This document shows positions 36,106 through 44,763 of a stretch of 64,000 nt of DNA, piece by piece. A program made the translations under genes and the position numbers. Position 1 is the first letter of the stretch; every line of letters starts with the position of its first letter. The DNA comes from Shouchella clausii (GTDB lineage: Bacteria; Bacillota; Bacilli; Bacillales; Bacillaceae_D), in assembly GCF_001598215.1 (NCBI RefSeq), contig NZ_BCXJ01000001.1, positions 868,001-932,000 of the forward strand, read 5' to 3'. The notes under the pieces are model-generated. The model was not told where the DNA came from. It was given only the letters and a program-made list of their open reading frames with translations, and ran no database searches.

Positions 36106-37433
36106 GAACACTTTATTCAGCTGATTTAATGTATACAGATGGCGCGTTTCAACAAGGCTATGCGATGTGTGTAAACAACGGGGAAATTGAAGCCATTGGC
36201 CCGCAAGAAAACATGTCACGCTTATATAGCCATGTGCCTTTTGTTCACATGGATGGTAAAGCGATTGTACCTGGCACTGTGAATGCCCACAACCATTCTT
36301 TTCAAAGCTTGCTAAGAGGCATTGCCGCCGATCAGCCGTTTTTAGAGTGGCGCGACAAGGCACTGTACCGGTATACGCCGTTCTTGGATGAGGATGCAAT
36401 TTATACAGGGGCCCTATTTGCTTTTGGTGAAATGTTGAAGTACGGCGCAACGACAGTCAGTGACTTTTTCTACGTCCATCGTGGCGGCGTGGAAACCGAT
36501 GAAGCAGTGATTCAAGCAGCAAAAGATGTCGGGATACGCCTCGTTTTTGCGCGGACGATGTATGATTGGGCAGGAGCGCCGGAAGCGTACCAGGAAACAG
36601 TGGATGAAGCTGTTGCACGGACACGGAAATTGGCGGCCAAATACGAGAGTGATCCGATGGTATCGATCCAGCCAGCCCCTCATAGCCCACATGCTGCCTC
36701 GCCAGAAATGATCAAAGCTGGCCATCGCCTCGCCCAAGAGCTAGGCACACCATTTCATATTCATGTAGCAGAAGAACCGTTTGAAGTCGACGAAACATTG
36801 AAGGCATATGGCTTGCGACCTGTCCATTATTTGGACTCATTAGGCGTCGTTGATGAAAGCATGATTGCGATCCACCTTGTCTGGCTTGACGATTCGGAAG
36901 TATCTCTTCTTGGCAGCAGAGGGACGGGGTTGGCCTATTGCCCGTCAAGCAACATGTTCCTTTCAGACGGCGTGACGCGCATCCCAGATCTCCAGCAAGC
37001 GGGCGTGCGCATGGGTCTCGGTTCAGATGGAGCTTGCAGCAATAACCGCATTAGCGTGTTTGAAGAAATGCGGATGTGCTCGTTGCTGCAAAAAGTTACG
37101 CGTCTTGATGGCACATGCATCACTGGAAAGCAAGTTTTTGAAATGGGCACAAAGACAGGAGCTGCTTTGCTAAAGCTGCAAACTGGCGAGTTGAAAAAAG
37201 GCTTTCGTGCTGATTTTATTGCACTCGATTTGAATGACTTATCTTTATCGCCACGAACGGAACTGTTGGCAAATCTCGTGTATGCAATGCAGCCAACAGC
37301 GATTGCCGACGTATTTGTGGACGGCAAGCATGTAGTGGCGAACAAACAGCTAGTAACGCAATCTGAAAAAGTGATTGTCGAGAAAGTGGGACGTCTCCAT
37401 CAAACATGGGCCCATGCCCTAGCTGCCCAGTAA
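36102..37433 (+). CDS. HutF-like formimidoylglutamate deiminase (amidohydrolase)
   Basis: A 443-residue TRZ/ATZ-type amidohydrolase. Metal and active-site motifs: NAHNHSFQSLLRGIA (HxH), HIHVAEEPFEVDE, IHLVWLDDSE and LGSDGACSNN (Asp). The HutF enzymes of Pseudomonas-type histidine pathways deaminate N-formiminoglutamate to N-formylglutamate and ammonia, have this length, and contain the NHSHAFQ-like loop. The four-base overlap (ATGA) with the M20 gene couples the two. Cytosine/guanine deaminase-type activity is a possible alternative, but the hut context argues for the formimidoylglutamate step. Confidence 0.75.
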   Translation: MRTLYSADLMYTDGAFQQGYAMCVNNGEIEAIGPQENMSRLYSHVPFVHMDGKAIVPGTVNAHNHSFQSLLRGIAADQPFLEWRDKALYRYTPFLDEDAIYTGALFAFGEMLKYGATTVSDFFYVHRGGVETDEAVIQAAKDVGIRLVFARTMYDWAGAPEAYQETVDEAVARTRKLAAKYESDPMVSIQPAPHSPHAASPEMIKAGHRLAQELGTPFHIHVAEEPFEVDETLKAYGLRPVHYLDSLGVVDESMIAIHLVWLDDSEVSLLGSRGTGLAYCPSSNMFLSDGVTRIPDLQQAGVRMGLGSDGACSNNRISVFEEMRMCSLLQKVTRLDGTCITGKQVFEMGTKTGAALLKLQTGELKKGFRADFIALDLNDLSLSPRTELLANLVYAMQPTAIADVFVDGKHVVANKQLVTQSEKVIVEKVGRLHQTWAHALAAQ

Positions 37434-37442
37434 GGGGGCGCC

Positions 37443-38782
37443 ATGGAGCCATTTAAGCAACAGCCGCGATCAGAGGCTAAGCAAGGACACGGTTCTTCCC
37501 CTCGAGCGCTGATCCGTTTCTTGCTTTATAGCAGCATTGGCGCGTTTATGTTTTTCGTGCCCGTGCCAATCAACGGTACGTCTTCCATTATGCTTGACCA
37601 TATCGTGACCGCCATTAGGCAGGCTTTCCCTGCAATTGTGCCGTATTATGCGTTGCTTGTGATTTTTCTTGGCGCGCTTTATCCGTTTTACAAGGGGACA
37701 TGGCGGCAGAGAAATACAGATTTGCTTTTGTCTGTTTTTCAACTTGCTGGTTTAGCGATTACTGTCATGGTGCTATTCGGCATAGGCCCACAATGGATGT
37801 TGGCAGAGGACATGGGCCCATTTCTATTTGATCGCCTTGTTGTCGCTGTAGGTCTTCTTGTCCCAATTGGTGCTGTATTTTTGGCTATGTTAACAGGATA
37901 TGGTTTGCTTGAGCTTGCCGGTGTATGGATGGAGCCAATCATGCGGAAAGGGTGGAACCTGCCAGGGCGCTCTGCGATTGATGTTGTCGCTTCGTTTGTT
38001 GGCAGTTATTCACTTGGATTGTTGATTACAAACAGGCTTTTTCGCGAGGGGCGCTATTCGGTAAAAGAAGCAACGATCATTGCCACTGGCTTTTCCACTG
38101 TTTCCGTTACCTTTATGGTTGTCGTTGCCAATACACTCGATTTAATGGCAATCTGGAACGTGTATTTTTGGTCTTGTTTAGGCGTTACATATACAGTGAC
38201 GGCGGTAACGGCTCGAATATGGCCATTAAAACAAACAACGGAAAGCTATTATAACGGGATGATAGGCAACCCTGAAGCAGAGCAGCAAGGGCGCCGTCTC
38301 CAACGTGGCTGGGCTCAGGCGATGGCACAAGCGCAAGGGAGCCTAAGCCTATCTGCCAATATTTGCGCAAACGTCCGTGATGGGTTCCGCATGACGATGA
38401 ACATTTTGCCTTCGATTATGTCCATTGGCCTTTTCGGGTTAGCGCTGGCTAAGTATACGCCCCTGTTTGCGTGGCTTGGAGTTTTATTTTACCCAGTAAC
38501 AGCACTCGTCCAATTGCCTGATCCTGCTTTTGCTGCGAGTGCAGCTGCGACTTCGATTGCTGAAATGTTTTTGCCAGCAGCTATTGCTGCCAACGCTGAT
38601 CTCATCACCCGTTTTACGATTGGAGTTGTTTGTGTGTCTTCCGTGTTGTTTTTTCCGCGGTCATTCCGACCATCTTAGCGACAGACATTCCTATTAGCGT
38701 GCCAAAACTGCTTGTCATCTGGTATGAACGGGTTGTGTTAAGCATCTTCTTGGCTGCACCTATTGCTCACTTGTTTTTATAA
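37443..38782 (+). CDS. YjiH-like nucleoside-recognition-domain membrane protein, C-terminus frameshifted
   Basis: A membrane protein with about ten hydrophobic segments (SSIGAFMFFVPVPINGTSS, DVVASFVGSYSLGLLITN, ATGFSTVSVTFMVVVANT, NILPSIMSIGLFGLALAKYTP). It resembles YjiH/gate-domain proteins that accompany amino acid or hut-like catabolic operons and may be transporters. In frame it stops at 38678, after VLFFPRSFRPS. The minus-one frame after a T6 run (38649-38654) continues as SAVIPTILATDIPISVPKL and reaches ERVVLSIFLAAPIAHLFL before TAA at 38782, which is clearly the natural C-terminus. Thus one base is missing, or slippage on the T run is used. ATG 37443 lies 10 bases after the deiminase stop. 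Confidence 0.8.
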
Positions 38783-38809
38783 GGCAGTAAAAAATGGCGC
38801 ACATGCGAA

Positions 38810-38848
38810 AACCCCTCTTTCCGGTGCAATTAGTTGGAGAGAGGGGTT
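38810..38848. terminator. Bidirectional terminator between hut cluster and hydrolase
   Basis: AACCCCTCTTTCC pairs with GGAGAGAGGGGTT (13 bp, one G-U). The convergent genes end 28 bases before and 8 bases after it, so it can serve both. Confidence 0.75.
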
Positions 38849-38855
38849 CTACCTG

Positions 38856-39821
38856 TTATGCGAAATAGCGAGCTTCAACAATTTGCGGCTCATATTTTTT
38901 AAATGTCCGGTCAAGAAAGTTTAACACGCGTTCTTCGTACTCAGCTTTGTAATGAAAATAGCTTCTTATATGGCCGCCTTTTTCAGGTAGCCAAAGTTCA
39001 CTGCCAGCGGCGTGGTTGTGTATCACTTCTGATTCTGTATAAGGAATCGCTCCATCTTTACGGCTATGGATTAGAAATAAACCTTTTTCTTGATTGTACT
39101 GCGTTGCTGCATAAATGGGCCGTACGTCTTCTAAGTTAAACGTTGGGACAATCGCTTCAACTGCACGAGCTGTTCCTGACGCAAGGGATTTTGGCAGCCC
39201 GGTCCAATAGTGGAAGCTGTTTTTAGCGTATTCGTTTAGATCGGAAAACGGACTGTCAGCAACAACTGCTTTTACCTCATCGGCTTCCGCTCCTGCCATA
39301 ATAGAAGTGGCCGCACCCATCGACCAACCTACCAAGGCAATGTTTTCAACCCCTTTTTGGTCATGTACATAGCGGATCGCGCTAAGCAAGTCGTTTTTTT
39401 CATTTCCGCCAAATGTCGTAGGTGCTTTTTCAGACATGCCAGAATTGCGGAAGTCAAACATGAAAACATGATAGCCGGCTTCATGCATGGCTGCTGCCAA
39501 TTCAAGACTGGAAAACGGCATTTCAGTGCGATTGTAGCCATAGCCGTGTGAAAATATAACCGCTTTTTCATTTTGAAAAAGCGATTGCTGGTCGGAAGGA
39601 ATCCACCAGCCGCTTAATGAAATATTGTCGACAATGTTCGAGAATAAGACATCTTCATAGTCAAGACCTACGTTAGTAGGATTTGTATGAAGCAAACGGA
39701 TTGTTGGGTTGGTTACCTTATAGCCAATAAATACAGTTAATGCAGCGAGGAGAACCACAATAGCCATAAGCGTTGTCAAAGCAAGCAGAAGCCATTTCTT
39801 AAAGCTGAATGTGTTTCCCAT
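38856..39821 (-). CDS. Membrane-anchored alpha/beta hydrolase
   Basis: A 321-residue alpha/beta-hydrolase with an N-terminal membrane anchor (WLLLALTTLMAIVVLLAALTVFIGY). Start ATG 39821, with GGAG 9 bases upstream; the ATG at 39854 has no site. Fold markers: FSHGYGYNRTEM (oxyanion region), nucleophile Ser in VGWSMGAATS, Asp in HSRKDGAIPYT and His in EKGGHIRSY. It resembles YqkD-type Bacillus hydrolases with the DUF-like cap of the S9 group. Substrate unknown; probably a surface-exposed or membrane-side esterase. Confidence 0.85.
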   Translation of the reverse strand: MGNTFSFKKWLLLALTTLMAIVVLLAALTVFIGYKVTNPTIRLLHTNPTNVGLDYEDVLFSNIVDNISLSGWWIPSDQQSLFQNEKAVIFSHGYGYNRTEMPFSSLELAAAMHEAGYHVFMFDFRNSGMSEKAPTTFGGNEKNDLLSAIRYVHDQKGVENIALVGWSMGAATSIMAGAEADEVKAVVADSPFSDLNEYAKNSFHYWTGLPKSLASGTARAVEAIVPTFNLEDVRPIYAATQYNQEKGLFLIHSRKDGAIPYTESEVIHNHAAGSELWLPEKGGHIRSYFHYKAEYEERVLNFLDRTFKKYEPQIVEARYFA

Positions 39822-40234
39822 AACATCAACTCCTTCATACAAGGTTCGGATCATAAGTTTGAAAATTTAGATACTTTAATTTAGTATATGAAAAAAATGA
39901 ATCATTGTGTGTGCAGGAAAGCAGTTGCAGCCACTAAAGAATGAGGAACGAGCTTATCCCATGCTAACAAACGGGCATTTGCTAGAATCGTTGTTCTTAT
40001 CTTTTATTATATGGATAAATTGTTGCAAACGCAAGAGATTTGTCTGGTTTTCTCTCACAATAACACACATTTATACATAATGTCGAAACAGCTCGTCTCT
40101 TTTACTGCCACTGGATGCAGATAGGCTACAGATTGAATCGTACTTCTTTTTCTAAATCGATGTTTAGGAAACTTTGCTTTTAAGTAAGAAGGAACACGGG
40201 GAGCGAAGCCAAACAGAAGGAAAACATAGAGGAC
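39822..40234. other. 413-base gap between hydrolase and tRNA gene
   Basis: AT-rich, stops in all frames, no recognisable gene. It should contain the hydrolase promoter (minus strand) near 39860-39900 and the 3' end of the tRNA transcript near 40200-40234. No inverted repeat with a T run stands out. Confidence 0.4.
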
Positions 40235-40307
40235 GCGCCTAGCAGGAATTGAACCTGCAACCCTCAGCTTAGGAGGCTGATGCTCTATCCGATTGAGCTA
40301 TAGGCGC
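40235..40307 (-). tRNA. tRNA-Arg (anticodon CCU)
   Basis: 73 bases fold into a full cloverleaf. Acceptor stem GCGCCTA/TAGGCGC; D arm GCTC...GAGC; anticodon stem TCAGC/GCTGA with loop CTCCTAA, giving anticodon CCU (reads AGG, Arg); T arm GCAGG-TTCAATT-CCTGC. CCA is not encoded. It stands alone; no integrase or attachment-site duplication is seen next to it. Confidence 0.97.
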
Positions 40308-40557
40308 ATAAAAAGTTCCGACTTGATTAGATTATCGCAACAAAGCGTGAGAAGCAAGCCCTTGACGGGAAAATTTTTGCGAAAAACGTTGTGAATGCTA
40401 AAATAATCGAAAGAACCCTATTTCACTAGAAAACAACATAAATGGGCTCCCTGTTTCCCCAAAGGTTAGCTAAAAGGAAACTTACGAAAATGCGAGTAAA
40501 TAGCAATTGCGCGAATTTGACCTGTTCTGATGTTAAGTCAAAAAAGAGGAGGAACCC

Positions 40558-41082
40558 ATGGACCAACAAAAAACCGATGCCCTTTTTACGGTAGCAAGCA
40601 AGTTAAAAGCGAATCAGATTGCTTTTTCATTAGGTGGGAGCGGCCTGCTGTATGCATTAGGATTGACGGAAACGGTAAACGACTGGGACATTATGACAAA
40701 CGCTAACAAGAACGCTGTGACGCAAGCCCTTTTCCCAATAAAAGCGTTAGAAACAGGACAAACGGGTGACAACTTATTTGTGAGTGGATATAAGCTATTT
40801 GTCGAAAAAAACGGTCAAGAAGTTGAAATCATCGGCGATTTTGCGCTTCGCTCAGAAGTAGGCATTTGCCGCATTCCTGCGGATGCTGCTTTTCATTGGC
40901 AAGGCATACCAGTAGGAAGCCCTGAAGCTTGGCTTGTTGCCTACGTCTTAATGGGGCGAGATAAAAAGGCAGCGATGCTCGAGTCCTACTTGCATATGCA
41001 TGGGGCAAACCTAGCTATGCTTGAACGGTTAAAGCAACAACCGCTTGGCGATAAGCTTAAAGAAATAAAGTGGTTTGCTTGA
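40558..41082 (+). CDS. Nucleotidyltransferase-fold protein, 174 aa
   Basis: A 174-residue protein. The segment FSLGGSGLLYALGLTETVNDWDIM shows the GGS...DWD pattern of nucleotidyltransferases (seen at residues 25-46), and EVEIIGDFAL supplies a third acidic position. Later residues PVGSPEAWLVAYVLMGRDKKA resemble the helical part of AbiEii/DUF-type nucleotidyltransferases. ATG 40558 follows AGAGGAGG. Substrate unknown. It is not related closely to the partial nucleotidyltransferase at the left end, and no toxin-antitoxin partner gene is adjacent. Confidence 0.7.
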   Translation: MDQQKTDALFTVASKLKANQIAFSLGGSGLLYALGLTETVNDWDIMTNANKNAVTQALFPIKALETGQTGDNLFVSGYKLFVEKNGQEVEIIGDFALRSEVGICRIPADAAFHWQGIPVGSPEAWLVAYVLMGRDKKAAMLESYLHMHGANLAMLERLKQQPLGDKLKEIKWFA

Positions 41083-41412
41083 TGCTGCTAGACTTGTTCC
41101 GAAAAAGGAATCACTCTATGCAAACATTGGGCGTAGGGGTTTCAGTAATGATTTCCGTTTTTGCTAAACGATCGGATACAATAATAAATAGGAGGAGGGG
41201 AGAGCGTAAAGGCAGTACGCAATAGCGAAATCGGCAAGCAAGCCGCCCAGTTGTATCGTTGTATTGTCAAACGCCAAGTGGAACGAGCAGCAATCTTAAA
41301 AGAAGAGCTTTAACATATTCTTGTACTATATCTATGACTTCATCCGGAAAATACGCTATTTCAATTCTTACAAAGTACGAAAAAGAAATTCAATCCGTTT
41401 TAGGATTAGATT
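41083..41412. other. 330-base gap with decayed sequence before TnpB remnant
   Basis: Reads as degraded coding DNA. At about 41208-41312 one frame gives KAVRNSEIGKQAAQLYRC and then IVKRQVERAAILKEEL before a stop, downstream of an AGGAGGGG site but without a normal start codon. This piece is not recognised. It may be the body of the decayed IS605-type element that ends at about 41714, or an unrelated remnant. Confidence 0.35.
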
Positions 41413-41598
41413 TTGCATGGATGGGCTCCATCCACAAAGACTTGTTCGCACTGTGCTTCCATAAAAGAAATGGCCTTATCCGAACGTACGTATCAATGTG
41501 TTTGTGGACGAAGCGTTGATCGAGATGGCAATTCAGCAGTCACTATCAAAAAAGAAGGGATTCGCTTATTAGCCACTGCCTGCCTAATAAATCGATAA
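41413..41598 (+). pseudogene. TnpB (IS200/IS605 family) C-terminal zinc-ribbon remnant
   Basis: The frame reads WAPSTKTCSHCASIKEMALS and then ERTYQCVCGRSVDRDGNSA, AVTIKKEGIRLL. This is the C-terminal zinc ribbon of TnpB/OrfB: CxxC...CxC and the RDxNAAxNI motif with the last RuvC Asp. The frame is closed by a stop 6 bases before and the adjacent frame carries the preceding residues (DFAWMGS), so the gene is truncated and frameshifted. No TnpA is present. Confidence 0.75.
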
Positions 41599-41714
41599 AC
41601 TCTTGGAACAAGAGGGTTCGCTTGGTCTATTTTGTCAGCTACCAAAAGGGGCGATGATCCAAAAAGCCCCCACTTCAAGCGACCGCCAAGGGTGATAAGT
41701 GGTAGGTAGTTCAC
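41599..41714 (+). mobile_element. Right end of IS605-type element, possible omega-RNA relic
   Basis: After the TnpB stop, AAAAAGCCCCCACTTCAAGC (41661-41680), a short spacer, AAGGGTGATAAGTGG and TAGTTCAC form the subterminal hairpin and end pattern I know from Bacillus IS605/IS1341 right ends. In active TnpB loci the guide RNA covers the 3' end of tnpB and this right end, with the guide just outside. Here the guide-equivalent would start at about 41715 (AGAACTGCTCCGC). No left end was found. Confidence 0.5.
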
Positions 41715-41848
41715 AGAACTGCTCCGCGACGACAAAGAGGAAAAGGCGATGCCTTAAGGGCAAATGGAGGCGCTTTGTCGACAAACTTACTGACACTGGC
41801 ACAGTCTGCTGCAGGCAAGTTGGCCTGTATTTTTTTGGGAGTGATAAA

Positions 41849-42829
41849 ATGATGGTGTTGGAAGACATGCTTTATGGTTCAATGGAAGTTGAACCGATAC
41901 TAGGCGATTTAGTGAACAGCAGGCTGCTTCAGCGATTAAAAGGCGTCCATCAGGCTGGAGCAGCTTATCTTGTTTGTCCAAAGTGGAATGTAACTCGCTA
42001 CGAGCACTCGATTGGAGTCATGCTGTTAATACGCCGATTAGGGGGTTCGTTAAAAGAACAAGCGGCTGGCTTGCTGCATGATGTTTCTCACACAGCTTTT
42101 TCCCATGTATCTGACTATGTGTTTAAGAATGAAAAGGAAGATTATCATGAACAACTCTTTCATAAACAAATTGCCGAATCGGACATTCCTGCTATTTTGA
42201 AGAAGCACCAAATTGATGTAAACGAGATTGTCGGCAATATCGAGAAATGGCCGTTGCTTGAACAGCCTGCGCCACATTTATGTGCTGACCGAATCGACTA
42301 TACATTGCGCGATTTATATACTTATCGATTCATTTCCCTTCAGGAAGCCCATCATTTCTTAGAGCAGCTTATTGTGAAAGACGGGAAAATTGTTGTTCAA
42401 TCGTTGGCTGCGGCAGAATGGTTTATTGAAGCCTACAATAAAGAAACAATCGAATTTTTCATGGAACCGCGAAATGTGTATGCCAACTGGAAAATCTCAG
42501 AGGCGCTGCGTTTAGCCCTTGAGTGCAACGTAATAAACGAATGGGATCTATTGGCTGAGGATGACCAACTTTTAAAAAAACTGAACAAAAGTGGGGATGA
42601 ACAGATCCGGCGCCTCCTGGCCGAGACTTCTCCTGGCGTTTGCGTAAAGGAAGCAACAGGCGAGTATGATCATTACCGTAAAAACAAAGTCCGTATCGTT
42701 GACCCGTTGGTAGATGTAGGTGGCACCTTTGTGCCTGTGTCAAAACGTTCTAAAAAAGCGGCCGACCTAATCAGCAAAGCGAGAGAGAAGGCAGAAAAAG
42801 GCATCTATTTGAAAGTCATGCGTGATTAA
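41849..42829 (+). CDS. HD-domain phosphohydrolase
   Basis: A 326-residue HD-superfamily protein. Metal-binding HD motif LLHDVSHTAFSHVSD with the preceding RYEHSIGVM and the later ADRIDYTLRDL, the order found in SAMHD1/dGTPase-like and YdhJ-like hydrolases. Start ATG 41849 (or 41852) after GGGAG; the frame runs on upstream into the IS remnant, but no start signal is there. It probably hydrolyses a nucleotide or other phosphomonoester. The substrate is unknown. It stands alone, 60 bases before the HIT gene. Confidence 0.85.
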   Translation: MMVLEDMLYGSMEVEPILGDLVNSRLLQRLKGVHQAGAAYLVCPKWNVTRYEHSIGVMLLIRRLGGSLKEQAAGLLHDVSHTAFSHVSDYVFKNEKEDYHEQLFHKQIAESDIPAILKKHQIDVNEIVGNIEKWPLLEQPAPHLCADRIDYTLRDLYTYRFISLQEAHHFLEQLIVKDGKIVVQSLAAAEWFIEAYNKETIEFFMEPRNVYANWKISEALRLALECNVINEWDLLAEDDQLLKKLNKSGDEQIRRLLAETSPGVCVKEATGEYDHYRKNKVRIVDPLVDVGGTFVPVSKRSKKAADLISKAREKAEKGIYLKVMRD

Positions 42830-42888
42830 TCGTGGCACACCTGTATACTTGAAGGGTAAATAAACGAACTAGAAAGTAGGAATATACG

Positions 42889-43221
42889 ATGAAGACAGAA
42901 GACTTTTATTGTGAAGAAGTGTTAAGCGGCAAAACAGCAGTGAAAAAAGTAATGGAAACAGAAAATGTCCTAGCTTATCACCATACAAATCCTTATTACC
43001 CTGTGCATATTGTCGCGATCCCGAAAAAGCATATTCCCTCATTATTGTCGTTAGAGGAAGAAGACGATGCCCTTTTGCTTGAACTGTTTTCTGTTATCAA
43101 AACAGTCGCTGCACAAGTCAAGGCCGAGCATGGCGCCTGCCGTGTGTTGACGAACCTCGGCAACTACCAAGATTCTAAGCATTTGCATTGGCATATTGCG
43201 TTTGGCCAGCCACTTAAATGA
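42889..43221 (+). CDS. HIT-family nucleotide hydrolase/transferase
   Basis: A 110-residue histidine-triad protein. The active-site triad is in KHLHWHIAFG (HxHxH), preceded by VHIVAIPKKHIPSLLSL and the strand CRVLTNLG. It lies near the short end of the family. HIT proteins cleave nucleoside phosphoramidates or dinucleoside polyphosphates. The start ATG 42889 has only a weak site (GTAGG). It is followed after 42 bases by the kinase-like gene, possibly on the same transcript. Confidence 0.88.
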   Translation: MKTEDFYCEEVLSGKTAVKKVMETENVLAYHHTNPYYPVHIVAIPKKHIPSLLSLEEEDDALLLELFSVIKTVAAQVKAEHGACRVLTNLGNYQDSKHLHWHIAFGQPLK

Positions 43222-43263
43222 GTAATAGTCAAGTCAGAAAACGCTAGAGAAGGAGATCTGTCT

Positions 43264-44124
43264 ATGGTCATACAAAAACTAGGAAGTAAGAGCGTTTCAT
43301 TAAAAGAAGCACATGACTTTGATTGGCTTTTGCAGCTAGGGGATGTCTTTGCTGTTTTTGACCAACAGGACTCTGGAAATGTAAGTTTTGGTGTAGCGGA
43401 TGGCGTCAAGAAGTGGTTTGTCAAATATGCAGGTGCTAAGACGCTTTATTATGAGGGGGATATTCCACAGGCAGTTGAGCGTATAAAAGAAGCGGTTGCT
43501 GTTTATGAACATCTTGCTCATCCAAACTTGGTTACATTGCACGCCCATTTCGCCACTAATGGGGGCTATGCCCTTGTGTTTCCTTGGGCAGAGGGCGAAT
43601 GTTTGCATGCCCATTGGTTATTTCCGCCGCCTGCCAAGTATACCGATCCAAACTCACCGACCTATAAGCATAAACGGCTGCCTGTAGCAAAGCGCTTGGT
43701 TACGCTTGATGCCATTTATTCCTTTCACGAACACGTCGAACGTAACGGCTACGTCGCGATCGACTTTTATGATGGCAGCATTTTGTATGACTTTTCAACA
43801 GGGGTAACGACGATATGTGACATTGATTTGTATCGGAAAAAACCTTATGTCAATACAATGGGAAGAATGTGGGGGTCAAAGCGATTTATGGCCCCAGAAG
43901 AGTTCGAACTTGGCGCAGCGATTGATGGGCAGACGAATGTCTATACAATGGGGGCCGTCGCTTTCGCCTTGTTAGGGAATGAAAACAAGCGGACGTTGGA
44001 CAACTGGGACGCTAGCACCGCTCTGTTTGAAGTGGCAAAACAGGCAACAGCAGCTGAGCGAGAAGCGCGATTTCCGACTGTTGCTGGTTTCGTTGCGGCG
44101 TGGCAAGATGCGAAAAAACGTTAA
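43264..44124 (+). CDS. Protein-kinase-fold protein with divergent catalytic loop
   Basis: A 286-residue single-domain protein of the Ser/Thr kinase fold without membrane anchor. Seen: an ATP-lysine candidate in WFVKYAG, hinge region ALVFPWAEGE, catalytic loop VAIDFYDGSIL (in place of HRDxKxxN; Asp kept, His/Arg and Asn lost), metal motif CDIDLY in place of DFG, and the APE-like FMAPEEFE with GSKR before it. Similar proteins occur in Bacilli as distant kinases or small-molecule phosphotransferases. AGAAGGAGAT precedes ATG 43264. Activity is likely but the substrate is unknown. Confidence 0.75.
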   Translation: MVIQKLGSKSVSLKEAHDFDWLLQLGDVFAVFDQQDSGNVSFGVADGVKKWFVKYAGAKTLYYEGDIPQAVERIKEAVAVYEHLAHPNLVTLHAHFATNGGYALVFPWAEGECLHAHWLFPPPAKYTDPNSPTYKHKRLPVAKRLVTLDAIYSFHEHVERNGYVAIDFYDGSILYDFSTGVTTICDIDLYRKKPYVNTMGRMWGSKRFMAPEEFELGAAIDGQTNVYTMGAVAFALLGNENKRTLDNWDASTALFEVAKQATAAEREARFPTVAGFVAAWQDAKKR

Positions 44125-44243
44125 GAGATAAAGGCGCGAACCACATAGACAATCGCTAAAATGAAAAATCTAGTATGTTTCGAGGCATCAATTGTCCAAA
44201 CTAGGAATACACGTAAAACAAAAAGTTTTTAGGAGGTTCCTAG

Positions 44244-44750
44244 ATGGACAAGCGTGTGGTGCTTTGTATTGCTGCTGTTATGCTGCTCATTGGACAACCA
44301 ACGGGCGATCATCAGAAAGCTGATCCAAAAAGCGGGCAACCATCGATAAACGAAGTAGTGGATGGAAAAGAAGAACCCCATTTACACTATAAAATCCAGG
44401 AAGAGGGCATTTCTTATTCGGAAAGCACGCTCATCTACGATAAACAACCGATTGCCCGCGTGTGGATGAAAGTAAATGGTGAAGCGGGCAATTACGAGCA
44501 ACAAGTTGCAGTCGCACAAGCGCTTCATAACGAATTGGAAAAAGCTTATCCAGGCTTGAGCAGAGGGGTTTTGGCTGATTCTGCTCAGGCAACAACAGAG
44601 GATCCAAACTCAGTGTCGGTCTATGTTGGTGGGCAGGAAAATGGCAAGGAAGAAATAGACATGGCGATTGTCCTCGTTCAGGAAATGGCGGACAAGCTTA
44701 AGATCAAACAAGACCAGGAACGGAGCGGAAGAATCGTCGATTTCGATTAA
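44244..44750 (+). CDS. Exported protein of unknown function, 168 aa
   Basis: A 168-residue protein with an N-terminal signal sequence (Lys3, Arg4, then VVLCIAAVMLLIGQPTG); there is no lipobox Cys at its end. The mature part is acidic, with HYKIQEEGISYSESTLIY and KQPIARVWMKVNGEAG, and mixed helices and strands. Strong AGGAGGTTCC site before ATG 44244. No family recognised; it may be a cell-envelope or spore-related protein. It ends 13 bases before the acetyltransferase, so the two are probably co-transcribed. Confidence 0.7.
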   Translation: MDKRVVLCIAAVMLLIGQPTGDHQKADPKSGQPSINEVVDGKEEPHLHYKIQEEGISYSESTLIYDKQPIARVWMKVNGEAGNYEQQVAVAQALHNELEKAYPGLSRGVLADSAQATTEDPNSVSVYVGGQENGKEEIDMAIVLVQEMADKLKIKQDQERSGRIVDFD

Positions 44751-44763
44751 CGGGGAAGGGGTT

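Noticed and set aside
41259-41519. 86-codon ORF over the TnpB remnant
   Set aside because: It is an out-of-frame reading of the decayed tnpB gene with no start signal.
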